From positions 5,619,501-5,683,500 of the forward strand of contig NZ_CP033334.1 of assembly GCF_013170705.1 (NCBI RefSeq): a stretch of DNA of 64,000 nucleotides. The letters are read 5' to 3'. Each line of letters begins with the position of its first letter. The first letter of the stretch is position 1. Source of the stretch: Mesorhizobium loti (GTDB lineage Bacteria > Pseudomonadota > Alphaproteobacteria > Rhizobiales > Rhizobiaceae). This document shows, one piece after another, positions 55,509 through 64,000 of this stretch. The position numbers were made by a program, and so were the translations under genes. Under the pieces are notes generated by a model that made no database searches, was not told the DNA's origin, and saw nothing but the letters and a program-made list of their open reading frames with translations.

Positions 55509-56036
55509 TCAATAGCTCTGTGTCGAACGACGCGCTTTCGTGGCCGGCGGCTGTCTTGCCTGGACATCCGGCTTCGGCCCCACCGGCTTGAAGGAGCCTT
55601 TCTTGAACGGCGCCATGCCTTCCCTGGCCAACTCGTCGGCGCGTTCGTTCTCGGTATGACCGTCATGGCCCTTGACCCAGTTCCAGGTGACCTTGTGGCG
55701 CCGGTTGGCTTCGTCGAGCGCCTGCCACAGTTCACCGTTCTTGACCGGCTTCTTGTCGGCGGTCTTCCAGCCGTTCTTCTTCCAGCCATGGATCCATTTG
55801 GAAATGCCGTCCATGACATATTTGCTGTCGGTGTGAAGCTCGACCGTGCAAGGCTCCTTCAGCGCATTGAGCGCCGAGATGGCGGCCAGCAACTCCATGC
55901 GGTTGTTGGTCGTCTCGGCCTCGCCGCCCGAAAGTTCCTTGGTGGTGCCGTTGAAGCGCAAGATCGCACCCCAGCCGCCAGGGCCGGGATTGCCCGAACA
56001 GGCGCCGTCGGTGAAGATTTCAACCTGTTTGCTCAT
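55509..56036 (-). CDS. rnhA: Ribonuclease HI
   Basis: A 175-residue RNase H1 cutting RNA in RNA:DNA hybrids. The four catalytic acids are visible: Asp10 in [11 protein letters not shown], Glu in RMELLAAI, Asp in HTDSKYVMD and Asp in [10 protein letters not shown]. About 25 residues of basic, Pro/Lys-rich tail follow the domain. The start ATG overlaps the thrB stop by four bases (ATGA), an old alphaproteobacterial pairing. Confidence 0.96.
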   Translation of the reverse strand: MSKQVEIFTDGACSGNPGPGGWGAILRFNGTTKELSGGEAETTNNRMELLAAISALNALKEPCTVELHTDSKYVMDGISKWIHGWKKNGWKTADKKPVKNGELWQALDEANRRHKVTWNWVKGHDGHTENERADELAREGMAPFKKGSFKPVGPKPDVQARQPPATKARRSTQSY

Positions 56037-57010
56037 GATACCCCGTATTCGGCCAATCCATATTCCGAAGCAGATTTGATTGCCCGATGGAACCGCATCC
56101 GTCTGATGTACTCGGTCGGATCGCGCTTCATGACCAGGCCACCATCGGGAACGGTGAGCCAGTCGTAGAGCCGGGTCAACATGAAGCGCAGGGCCGAGCC
56201 GCGAGCCAGGATCGGAAGGGCTGCCTTTTCCTGATCGCTCAGGGGCCGCACGCTCTGATAGCCGGCGAGCAGCGCCTTGCCCTTCGTGAGATTGAAGGAA
56301 AAATCCTTCTCGAAGCACCAGGCGTTGAGGCAGGTGGCGACGTCGTAAGCGTAGAGGTCGTTGCAGGCGAAATAGAAGTCGATCAGGCCGGAGAGCTTTT
56401 CGCCGAGGAAAAACACATTGTCCGGGAAAAGATCGGCATGGATGATGCCTTCGGGGAGACCCTTTGGCCAGTTCCGCTCGAAATCGGCGAAGTCGGCATC
56501 GACTTCGGCCGCCAGGCCCGGCTCAACCTCGTCGGCCCGGCCGCGGGCTGCGGTCCACAGCTTGCGCCAGCCTTCGATGGCGAGCGCGTTGGGACGGGTC
56601 ATCGAGAAATCGGCGCCGGCCAGGTGCAGGGCGGCCAGCGCCTTGCCGACTTCGGCGCAATGCGTCGCTGTCGGCCGTCGCAGCGAAAGCCCTTCGAGGA
56701 AGGTGATGATGACCGCCGGACGGCCGGCGAGTGTGCCGATGACGCTGCCGTCATGCGCTGTCACCGGCAGCGGGCAGGACACGCCCTTGTTGGCGAGATG
56801 GCCCATCAGCCCAAGGAAGAACGGCAGGTCCGCCTTCTCGACGCGCTTCTCATAGAGCGTCAGGATGTAGGAGCCGGTGGAGGTGTGCAGCAGGAAGTTC
56901 GAATTCTCGGTGCCTTCGGCGATGCCCTTGTAGGACAGGAGATCGCCGACCGGGTAGTGCTTCAGGAAAGCGCCGAGTTCGCCCTCCGCAACATCGGTGT
57001 AGACCGCCAT
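56033..57010 (-). CDS. thrB: Homoserine kinase
   Basis: A 325-residue homoserine kinase of the aminoglycoside-phosphotransferase-like type found in alphaproteobacteria. The catalytic loop [13 protein letters not shown] carries the Asp and Asn. It makes the O-phosphohomoserine used by ThrC (45935-47332). It follows ispH by five bases and overlaps rnhA by four. Confidence 0.95.
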   Translation of the reverse strand: MAVYTDVAEGELGAFLKHYPVGDLLSYKGIAEGTENSNFLLHTSTGSYILTLYEKRVEKADLPFFLGLMGHLANKGVSCPLPVTAHDGSVIGTLAGRPAVIITFLEGLSLRRPTATHCAEVGKALAALHLAGADFSMTRPNALAIEGWRKLWTAARGRADEVEPGLAAEVDADFADFERNWPKGLPEGIIHADLFPDNVFFLGEKLSGLIDFYFACNDLYAYDVATCLNAWCFEKDFSFNLTKGKALLAGYQSVRPLSDQEKAALPILARGSALRFMLTRLYDWLTVPDGGLVMKRDPTEYIRRMRFHRAIKSASEYGLAEYGVS

Positions 57011-57015
57011 GTGCC

Positions 57016-58026
57016 TTACGCGGCTCCATTGACGAAGGCCATGTCGGCCGGCGTCAGTTCGACATCGCGCAGTACCCGCATGACCGGAAAATCCTCTGTT
57101 TCGGTGGCCGTGATGGCCAGGTCGATCGTCACATCGAAGCGCTGGCGGAACGCGTCGATGATCTCGTCGACGATGATCTCCGGCGCCGATGCACCCGCCG
57201 ACAGGCCAAGGGTCGAAATGTTGCCGATCTCATTCCACGGAATCTCGGCGGCGCGCTGCACGAGAAGCGACATCGTGGCGCCGGCACGCTCCGCGACCTC
57301 GACAAGGCGGCGCGAATTGGAGGAATTCGGGGCGCCGACGATCAGGTAGAGATCAGCCCCCGGCGCGGTGTCCTTGACCGCTTCCTGGCGATTGGTGGTG
57401 GCATAGCAGATCGATTCCGCCGCGGGCGCCTGAAGGTCGGGAAAACGGTCCCGCAGCGCACGGATGATGCCGGCGGTGTCCTCGACCGAAAGCGTGGTTT
57501 GGGTGACGAAGCCAAGCGCCTTCGGATCGGTCGGCACAAGCCTGGCCGCATCGGCCTCGGTCTCGATCAGCGTGACCGCGCCCTCGGGCAATTGCCCCAT
57601 CGTGCCGATCACCTCTGGGTGTCCGGCATGGCCGATCAACAGTACATGGCGGCCAAGCCGCTGATGGCGCATCGCCTGTTTGTGGACTTTCGAGACCAGC
57701 GGACAGGTGGCGTCCAGATAGAACAGGTTGCGCGCCTGCGCGTCCGCCGGCACCGATTTGGGCACGCCGTGCGCCGAGAAGACGACCGGCGACTGCCGAT
57801 GCTCGGGCGGGATTTCGGAAAGCTCCTCGATGAAGACGGCGCCAAGGCTCTGCAGTCCTTCGACGACGTAGCGGTTGTGCACGATCTCGTGGCGGACATA
57901 GACCGGCGCGCCATATTTCTTCAGCGCCAGCACGACGATCTGGATGGCACGGTCGACGCCGGCGCAGAAACCGCGAGGCTGGCAGAGCCGTATCGTCAGA
58001 GGAGGCTTGGCGATTGTCTGAAGCAT
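57016..58026 (-). CDS. ispH: 4-hydroxy-3-methylbut-2-enyl diphosphate reductase
   Basis: A 336-residue iron-sulfur enzyme of the non-mevalonate pathway, making IPP and DMAPP. The three cluster Cys lie in RGFCAGV (Cys21), DATCPLVS and SICYATT, with the conserved His in HEIVHN and GHAGHPE. It is followed five bases later by thrB. The upstream gap (58027-58190) has a short tandem repeat. Confidence 0.97.
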   Translation of the reverse strand: MLQTIAKPPLTIRLCQPRGFCAGVDRAIQIVVLALKKYGAPVYVRHEIVHNRYVVEGLQSLGAVFIEELSEIPPEHRQSPVVFSAHGVPKSVPADAQARNLFYLDATCPLVSKVHKQAMRHQRLGRHVLLIGHAGHPEVIGTMGQLPEGAVTLIETEADAARLVPTDPKALGFVTQTTLSVEDTAGIIRALRDRFPDLQAPAAESICYATTNRQEAVKDTAPGADLYLIVGAPNSSNSRRLVEVAERAGATMSLLVQRAAEIPWNEIGNISTLGLSAGASAPEIIVDEIIDAFRQRFDVTIDLAITATETEDFPVMRVLRDVELTPADMAFVNGAA

Positions 58027-58105
58027 TGAATCCTAGCCGGTTCGTCACCGCCGAAATGAGGTGCCTACCCCTGTTCTGTCAAGAGCGGGCCCTGTCAAGG
58101 GCATC

Positions 58106-58157
58106 TGTAGAAAAGGGGGCATCGGTAGAAAGGGGGCATCGGCAGAAAGGGGGCGGC
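58106..58157 (+). repeat. Short tandem repeat upstream of ispH
   Basis: Three nearly identical copies of a 17-18 base unit, GGTAGAAAGGGGGCATC, run at 58106-58123, 58124-58140 and 58141-58157; the third copy ends GGCGGC. A further G-rich GGGGCGGCGG stretch follows. It lies between the end of SURF1 and the start of ispH, in the ispH leader. Confidence 0.7.
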
Positions 58158-58190
58158 GGTGGGGCGGCGGTGGAAAGGCGGCTCGCGCGT

Positions 58191-58946
58191 TCATTCCTCT
58201 TTCGCGGGACGGCGAAGCCGCAGGATGAGCACGGCTGCGAGTGCCGCGGCAAGCCCATACCAGGTGACAGCATATTGCAGGTGGCTGTTCGGCAGGTCGA
58301 TGATGGTGACGCCTCCGATCGGCAGACCACCGGGATTCGGCGTCTTGTCGGCGTCGATGAAGATCGGCACCAGCGTGAACCCGGCCGGCAGGCCGGCGCT
58401 CGCCGCCATGACGTCGCGGTCCTTCCAATAGAAAATGTTCTTCGCCACGTCATTGTCGGGAAGCATCATCGACGGTTTCGCCGGCAGCGGATTGCGAGCG
58501 AGCCCGGTGATCGTGACCCTGCCCGTCACCTGCCCCTTGGCGCGCTTGGCTGCATCCTTGAGGTCGTAGGGGATGAAGCCGCGATTGACCAACACGAAGC
58601 GCCCGTCGTCGAGGGCCAACGGCGTGTAGACGTTGAAGCCGGCGTCACCTTCCCAGGTCGCGTAGAAATGGCGCTCGCCCGAATGCAGGAATGTGCCGGA
58701 GACCGTGACCGGCGTGTAGTCGACGTCGCCGGTCGAGGCGAATTCCTTCTCGACCTCGGCCAGCGGCACTGGCACCGAGTGGGTGCGTCGATCGATGGTC
58801 TGCAGAAGGCCTTCTTTCCAGTGCAGGCGCTGGACCTGCCAGGTGCCGAGCGCCAGAAGGATCAAAAGCAGCAGCAGGCCAAGGCCGAGCAGCAACGCCG
58901 ATCGCGGCCGCGAACGGCCACGATCCTTGACGGAGGCCTCGCTCAT
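58191..58946 (-). CDS. SURF1 family cytochrome oxidase assembly protein
   Basis: A 251-residue SURF1 protein with two membrane helices, near 18-38 and 218-238, and the family segments GTWQVQRLHWKE and LVNRGFIPYD between. SURF1 helps insert heme a into subunit I of aa3 oxidase. The ATG overlaps the DUF983 stop by four bases (ATGA). The length is normal for the family. Confidence 0.93.
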   Translation of the reverse strand: MSEASVKDRGRSRPRSALLLGLGLLLLLILLALGTWQVQRLHWKEGLLQTIDRRTHSVPVPLAEVEKEFASTGDVDYTPVTVSGTFLHSGERHFYATWEGDAGFNVYTPLALDDGRFVLVNRGFIPYDLKDAAKRAKGQVTGRVTITGLARNPLPAKPSMMLPDNDVAKNIFYWKDRDVMAASAGLPAGFTLVPIFIDADKTPNPGGLPIGGVTIIDLPNSHLQYAVTWYGLAAALAAVLILRLRRPAKEE

Positions 58947-59329
58947 TCGCCGTGGTCCAGCCGGCCTTCGGCCGCTTTGTTGGCGTATTGCAGGGTGAGC
59001 AGCACACCCTTGATCAGCCGCAGCGCCGTCAGGCACAGCACCAGGGCCAGCGGAATCCATATCAGCAGATGAAGCCAGAGCGGCGGGCTCAGCGTCACTT
59101 CGACCCAGAGAGCCAGGCCGACGATGATGAAGCCGATGATCAGGATGACGAAGACCGCCGGCCCGTCGCCCGCGTCGGCGAAGGAATAATCCAAGCCGCA
59201 ATTGATGCAGCGCTTGCCGACGGTGAGGAACCCGGAAAATAACCGCCCCTCGCCGCAGCGTGGGCAGCGGCCATGCAGGCCGGCCGAAATCGGATCGATC
59301 GGAGGCCAGATCGCTTTGTCGTCATTCAT
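58943..59329 (-). CDS. DUF983 zinc-ribbon membrane protein
   Basis: A 128-residue protein. Two CxxC pairs (CPRCGEG, CINCG) make a zinc ribbon at about 22-45, followed by two membrane helices near 60-105. DUF983 proteins sit in aa3 oxidase operons of alphaproteobacteria and are thought to help oxidase assembly, possibly with metal or heme. Its stop overlaps the start of SURF1, and it starts two bases after the stop of the transpeptidase gene. Confidence 0.9.
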   Translation of the reverse strand: MNDDKAIWPPIDPISAGLHGRCPRCGEGRLFSGFLTVGKRCINCGLDYSFADAGDGPAVFVILIIGFIIVGLALWVEVTLSPPLWLHLLIWIPLALVLCLTALRLIKGVLLTLQYANKAAEGRLDHGE

Positions 59330-59331
59330 GG

Positions 59332-59823
59332 TTATTTCTCGATCTCGATCGGTGTCCCATCGGTCACCATTGCCCAGATTTCGTCCATGTCGGAATCCGT
59401 AACGGCAATGCAGCCATCGGTCCAGTCGACCAATTGAAGCAGCCAGCCCCACCAGCCGAAGCCATTCGGCTGGCCATGGATCATGATCATGCCGCCGGAA
59501 TCGGCATTGCGCGCCTTCGCGGCCGCCAGATCGTCGGCATTGGGATAGGAGATGTGGATCGACTTGTGCGCGATGCTGTCGGGGTTGCGCCAATCGAGAA
59601 TATAGCGGCCCTCGGGCGTACGCTGATCGCCCTCCTTGCGTTTGTGGCCGAAGGGATTTCCACCGAGCGCGATGCCGTAGCTGCGCAGGACCTTGCCGTC
59701 ACCGACCAGTTCGAGCCGCCGTTCCGCCTTGCGGACACGCACCAGATCGACCTTCTCAGCCGCAAGGACCGGGAATGCCAGGAGAATGAATGCGCAAATC
59801 GCCCAGGAAACTGTCCGCCGCAT
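59332..59823 (-). CDS. L,D-transpeptidase (YkuD)
   Basis: A 163-residue secreted enzyme. A signal peptide ends near VLAAEK (residue 22). The YkuD catalytic motif is a His-Gly (MIMIHGQPNG) followed by the nucleophile in TDGCIAV. It cross-links peptidoglycan stem peptides or attaches proteins to them in the periplasm. Start choice is uncertain: ATG 59823 gives a clean signal peptide, ATG 59844 adds seven residues, and TTG 59898 adds 25. It sits inside the cytochrome oxidase cluster, between coxC and DUF983. Confidence 0.88.
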   Translation of the reverse strand: MRRTVSWAICAFILLAFPVLAAEKVDLVRVRKAERRLELVGDGKVLRSYGIALGGNPFGHKRKEGDQRTPEGRYILDWRNPDSIAHKSIHISYPNADDLAAAKARNADSGGMIMIHGQPNGFGWWGWLLQLVDWTDGCIAVTDSDMDEIWAMVTDGTPIEIEK

Positions 59824-59914
59824 CGGCAACCGATCGGCGATCATTGCGCCGAAAAGAAGAAGGCGGCCCGTCGCCGTGGCCGCCTTCCAGAAATCCAAAT
59901 GCTGAACGCCCGGA

Positions 59915-60793
59915 TCAGTGGCCTTCGATCACCGCGCCGACCGATCCCCAGACGTAGATCGATGCAAACAGGAACAGCCAGACCACGTCGACGAAGTGCC
60001 AGTACCAGGCAGCAGCCTCGAAGCCGAAATGCTGCTTGGGGGTGAAGTCGCCCTTCATCGCCCGGATCAGGCAGACCAGCAGGAAGATGGTGCCGATGAT
60101 GACATGGAAGCCGTGGAAGCCGGTCGCCATGAAGAAGGTCGCGCCGTAGATGGAATCCTTGAAGCCGAACGGAGCGTGCATGTACTCGTAGGCCTGCACC
60201 ATGGTGAACAGCATGCCCAGGCCGACGGTCAGCACCAGGCCGTTGATCAGCCCCTTGCGATCGCCATGGATGAGCGAATGATGCGCCCAGGTGACCGTGG
60301 TGCCGGACAGGAGAAGGATAACAGTGTTATAGAGCGGCAGGTGGAAGGGATCGAGAACCTCCATGCCCTTGGGCGGCCAGACGCCACCAGTAAATGCCTT
60401 GCGCGCGTAGTTCTGTGCCTCTCCGGCAAAAAGGCTGGCATCGAAATAGGCCCAGAACCAGGCAACAAAGAACATCACCTCCGAGGCGATGAACATGATC
60501 ATGCCATAGCGCAGATGCAGCGACACGACCCGCGTATGATGGCCCTCATGCGCTTCCTTGATCGTATCCGACCACCAGGCGAACATCGTGTAGAGCACGA
60601 TCACCAGGCCGATGAAGAACAGCCACGGGTTGGCGATGTTGAAGCCGAATATCGGAAAAGAGCCGCCCTTCAGGTACTCCATGAGGCAGACACCGCCGAA
60701 GGCCATGACGAGCGCCCCGATCGAGCCCAGGAAGGGCCATGGGCTCGGGTCGACGAGATGATAGTCGTGATGTTTTGCGTGCGCGTCTGCCAT
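59915..60793 (-). CDS. coxC: Cytochrome c oxidase subunit III
   Basis: A 292-residue membrane protein with seven helices, the normal size of aa3 oxidase subunit III. Family features: [14 protein letters not shown] at the N-terminus, FASIYVWG at the C-terminus, and the [11 protein letters not shown] segment in between. It stabilises subunit I and oxygen entry. It starts one base after the ctaG stop and is part of the oxidase operon. Confidence 0.96.
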   Translation of the reverse strand: MADAHAKHHDYHLVDPSPWPFLGSIGALVMAFGGVCLMEYLKGGSFPIFGFNIANPWLFFIGLVIVLYTMFAWWSDTIKEAHEGHHTRVVSLHLRYGMIMFIASEVMFFVAWFWAYFDASLFAGEAQNYARKAFTGGVWPPKGMEVLDPFHLPLYNTVILLLSGTTVTWAHHSLIHGDRKGLINGLVLTVGLGMLFTMVQAYEYMHAPFGFKDSIYGATFFMATGFHGFHVIIGTIFLLVCLIRAMKGDFTPKQHFGFEAAAWYWHFVDVVWLFLFASIYVWGSVGAVIEGH

Positions 60794-60794
60794 A

Positions 60795-61427
60795 TCAACC
60801 CCCGAGATTTGCTTCGGTATCTGAAACTGTCTTGCTGTTGCCCTTGGCCGGCTCCGAGGAGGCGACCGGCTTGTTCTTCTCGACCGGGAACATCGTGTAG
60901 GACAGCGTGATCGTCTTCACGTCCTTCAGTTCCGGCACATTCACGATGTCGGGGTCCACATAGAACAGGACCGGCATGTCCAGCGTCTCGCCGGGCTTCA
61001 GCGACGTATCGGTGAAGCAGAAGCACTCGACCTTGTTGAAGTAAGGACCCGCCAGTTCCGGCTGCACGTTGAAGGTGGCGCGGCCGGTAACGGGGCGATC
61101 GAACTTGTTCGTCGCCTGATAGTGCGCCTGCACTGTCTCGCCGATCTTCATGGTCATCGAGCGCTGGACCGGCTGGAACTCCCACGGCACGCCGGCAATA
61201 TTGGCGTCGAAGCGGACGGTGATCTCGCGGTCGAGCACGCGGCCGGCATACTGCTTCTCGACACGTTGCGTCGTGCCGCCATAGCCGGTCGCCTGGCAGA
61301 ACATCTTGTAGAGCGGCACGGCGGCATAGGCCATGCCGATCATGCCGGTGAAGAAGGCAAGGCAAACAGCAGCGACGATGCGGTTGCTGTTTTTGCCGGC
61401 CGTCTTTTTGGGCGTCTCGACGCTCAT
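60795..61427 (-). CDS. ctaG: Cytochrome c oxidase assembly protein CtaG/Cox11
   Basis: A 210-residue copper chaperone with one N-terminal membrane helix (about 18-38) and a periplasmic beta domain. The copper-binding motif ECFCFTDT is at about residues 126-133. It delivers copper to CuB of subunit I. The ATG overlaps the stop of the small coxF-like gene, and coxC follows directly. Confidence 0.94.
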   Translation of the reverse strand: MSVETPKKTAGKNSNRIVAAVCLAFFTGMIGMAYAAVPLYKMFCQATGYGGTTQRVEKQYAGRVLDREITVRFDANIAGVPWEFQPVQRSMTMKIGETVQAHYQATNKFDRPVTGRATFNVQPELAGPYFNKVECFCFTDTSLKPGETLDMPVLFYVDPDIVNVPELKDVKTITLSYTMFPVEKNKPVASSEPAKGNSKTVSDTEANLGG

Positions 61428-61588
61428 CACATCTTGCCCGACAAATTGTGGCCGAACTTCACGATCGTCGCGATGTAGAAAATGACGACCAGCACCGCCA
61501 GCGCCAGGCCTATGGCGATGGACCGGCTGCGCTGGGCCTTCCTCTGGCGATCGGTCAGGGTGACCGTCTCGAGCTTCTCCTCGACCAT
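61427..61588 (-). CDS. CoxF-like small membrane protein
   Basis: A 53-residue protein with a basic N-terminal region ([12 protein letters not shown]) and one membrane helix near 25-45. It matches the small protein between ctaB and ctaG in many rhizobia (CoxF). Its stop overlaps the ctaG start by one base. ATG 61588 has GGAG seven bases ahead; ATG 61594, two codons earlier, overlaps the ctaB stop (ATGA) and is also possible. It probably helps oxidase assembly, though its role is not established. Confidence 0.82.
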   Translation of the reverse strand: MVEEKLETVTLTDRQRKAQRSRSIAIGLALAVLVVIFYIATIVKFGHNLSGKM

Positions 61589-61590
61589 GA

Positions 61591-62535
61591 TCATGCTCCA
61601 CCCATGGCAAGCGCGCGTTCGACAACGCTGTCGGCCAAGTAGGCAGCGAAGATGGCGAAGAGATAAAGCAGCGAATAGGCAAACAGCGCCTTGGCCGGCT
61701 TCATGGCGCGGTCGTCGTCGGCCATGCCGAGCACCTTCCAGGCGTACCAGACAAAGCCGAGCCCGAGCAGTATGGCGGCCACGCCATAGAAGGGCGTGGT
61801 GTAGCCGAGCAGCCACGGCAGCACGCCAACAGGGGCCAGCACCAGCGCATAGGCGAAGATCTGACGGCGGGTCGACGCCTGGCCAGCGACATTGGGCATC
61901 ATCGGGATGCCGGCGCGCTCGTAGTCCTCGGACTTGAACAGCGCGAGCGCCCAGAAATGCGGCGGCGTCCACAGGAAGATGATCAGGAACAGGATGATGC
62001 TTTCGAGGCTGACCGAGCCGGTCACCGCGGCCCAGCCTATGACTGGCGGGATCGCGCCGGCCGCGCCGCCGATGACGATGTTCTGCGGCGTCCAGCGCTT
62101 CAGCCACATCGTGTAGACGACGGCGTAGAAGAAGATGGTGAAGGCCAGCAGCGTCGCCGACAGCCAGTTGACCAGCACGCCGAGCGTCATCACCGAAAGC
62201 ACCGAGAGCACCAGGCCGAAGCTCAGCGCCTCGTGCGGCTGGATCCGGCCGGACGGCACTGGACGGCTGGCCGTCCTGGTCATGACCGCGTCGATGTCGG
62301 CGTCGTACCACATGTTGAGCGCGCCAGAGGCGCCAGCACCGATGGCGATCGAAAGGATGGCGATCACCGCCAGCAGGGGATTGATCGTCACGGGTGCGGC
62401 GACCAGCCCGACGAAGGCTGTGAACACCACCAGCGACATGACGCGCGGCTTCAGCAGGGCGAAGAAATCGCCCGCCGTCGCTTCCGACATGCGGAAGCCC
62501 GCTTCGTCAATGCTGGTTTCGTCGACTAGGGCCAT
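61591..62535 (-). CDS. ctaB: Protoheme IX farnesyltransferase (heme O synthase)
   Basis: A 314-residue UbiA-family prenyltransferase with about eight membrane helices. The prenyl-diphosphate motif [15 protein letters not shown] (N-x3-D-x3-D) lies near 92-106. It converts heme B to heme O, the precursor of heme A for subunit I. It follows ctaD in the same direction, 73 bases on, and overlaps or abuts coxF. Confidence 0.95.
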   Translation of the reverse strand: MALVDETSIDEAGFRMSEATAGDFFALLKPRVMSLVVFTAFVGLVAAPVTINPLLAVIAILSIAIGAGASGALNMWYDADIDAVMTRTASRPVPSGRIQPHEALSFGLVLSVLSVMTLGVLVNWLSATLLAFTIFFYAVVYTMWLKRWTPQNIVIGGAAGAIPPVIGWAAVTGSVSLESIILFLIIFLWTPPHFWALALFKSEDYERAGIPMMPNVAGQASTRRQIFAYALVLAPVGVLPWLLGYTTPFYGVAAILLGLGFVWYAWKVLGMADDDRAMKPAKALFAYSLLYLFAIFAAYLADSVVERALAMGGA

Positions 62536-62565
62536 GCGTACTCAGTCCATCATTCCGTTGGCCAA

Positions 62566-62587
62566 AACCGCCGGCGGGCCGGCGGTT
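62566..62587. repeat. Perfect palindrome between ctaD and ctaB
   Basis: AACCGCCGGC (62566-62575), two bases, then GCCGGCGGTT (62578-62587), a 10-base-pair inverted repeat with almost no loop. Read leftward it is followed by TTGG. It could form a hairpin after the ctaD message and act as a partial terminator or message stabiliser. Confidence 0.5.
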
Positions 62588-62608
62588 CTGTATCAGGCGG
62601 GAGCCGCC

Positions 62609-64000
<1,392 letters not shown>

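Overview
The window reads as chromosomal DNA of a GC-rich alphaproteobacterium, most likely a Mesorhizobium-type member of the Hyphomicrobiales. The grounds are gene content and order: mutY / DUF721 (DciA) / DsbA-like / smc in one block, a CcrM-type GANTC methyltransferase, pyruvate phosphate dikinase, an ispH-thrB-rnhA run, and a ctaD-ctaB-coxF-ctaG-coxC-DUF983-SURF1 block for aa3 cytochrome oxidase. The genus is an inference from content; no 16S or other phylogenetic marker is present. I see no insertion sequence, prophage, CRISPR array, conjugation or symbiosis gene.

Bases 1-20060 form a surface-polysaccharide locus. It holds a 955-residue protein with two GT4 glycosyltransferase domains, two separate GT4 enzymes (13228-15467), two membrane-anchored GT2 enzymes of the dolichol-phosphate-sugar synthase type, two large polytopic membrane proteins that look like GT-C transferases, an SMR/EamA-type small flippase, a UPF0104-type flippase-like protein, three SAM methyltransferases (one FkbM type), the full dTDP-L-rhamnose set rfbA-C-B-D and a UDP-glucuronate epimerase-like gene. 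Nucleotide sugars (dTDP-rhamnose, probably UDP-GalA) would feed the cytoplasmic GT4 enzymes. The GT2 / small flippase / GT-C set would add further sugars outside the membrane through a polyprenyl-phosphate carrier. Base composition is strikingly patchy here (60-base lines from 27% to 62% GC by hand count, even inside one gene), which suggests recombination or import.

Bases 20100-36200 are mixed housekeeping genes: bioY, an MBL-fold hydrolase, DUF1499, an acyl-CoA ligase, DUF427, a polysaccharide deacetylase-like protein, a GT9 heptosyltransferase-like protein, ppdK, a VOC protein, tRNA-Gln(TTG), a phytanoyl-CoA dioxygenase-family protein with a lipoprotein-like relic ahead of it, a LysR regulator divergent from an ABC solute-binding protein, and a VanZ-like protein.

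Bases 36200-55500 hold genome-maintenance and core genes: smc, a DsbA-like Tat/lipoprotein oxidoreductase, DciA, mutY, two HAD phosphatases, ccrM, a lipoprotein, thrC, an M16 peptidase, a GNAT, a membrane PAS-GGDEF-EAL protein with a degenerate GGDEF site, AlgH/YqgE, an isolated DsbD-alpha-type domain, a Prx5-type peroxiredoxin, DUF2938 and a histidine phosphatase.

Bases 55500-64000 are a nearly continuous leftward run: ctaD (cut by the window edge), ctaB, coxF-like, ctaG, coxC, an L,D-transpeptidase, DUF983, SURF1, ispH, thrB, rnhA, many with 4-base start/stop overlaps. The region combines aa3 oxidase structure and assembly (subunits I and III, heme O synthesis, copper delivery, SURF1) with isoprenoid and threonine synthesis.
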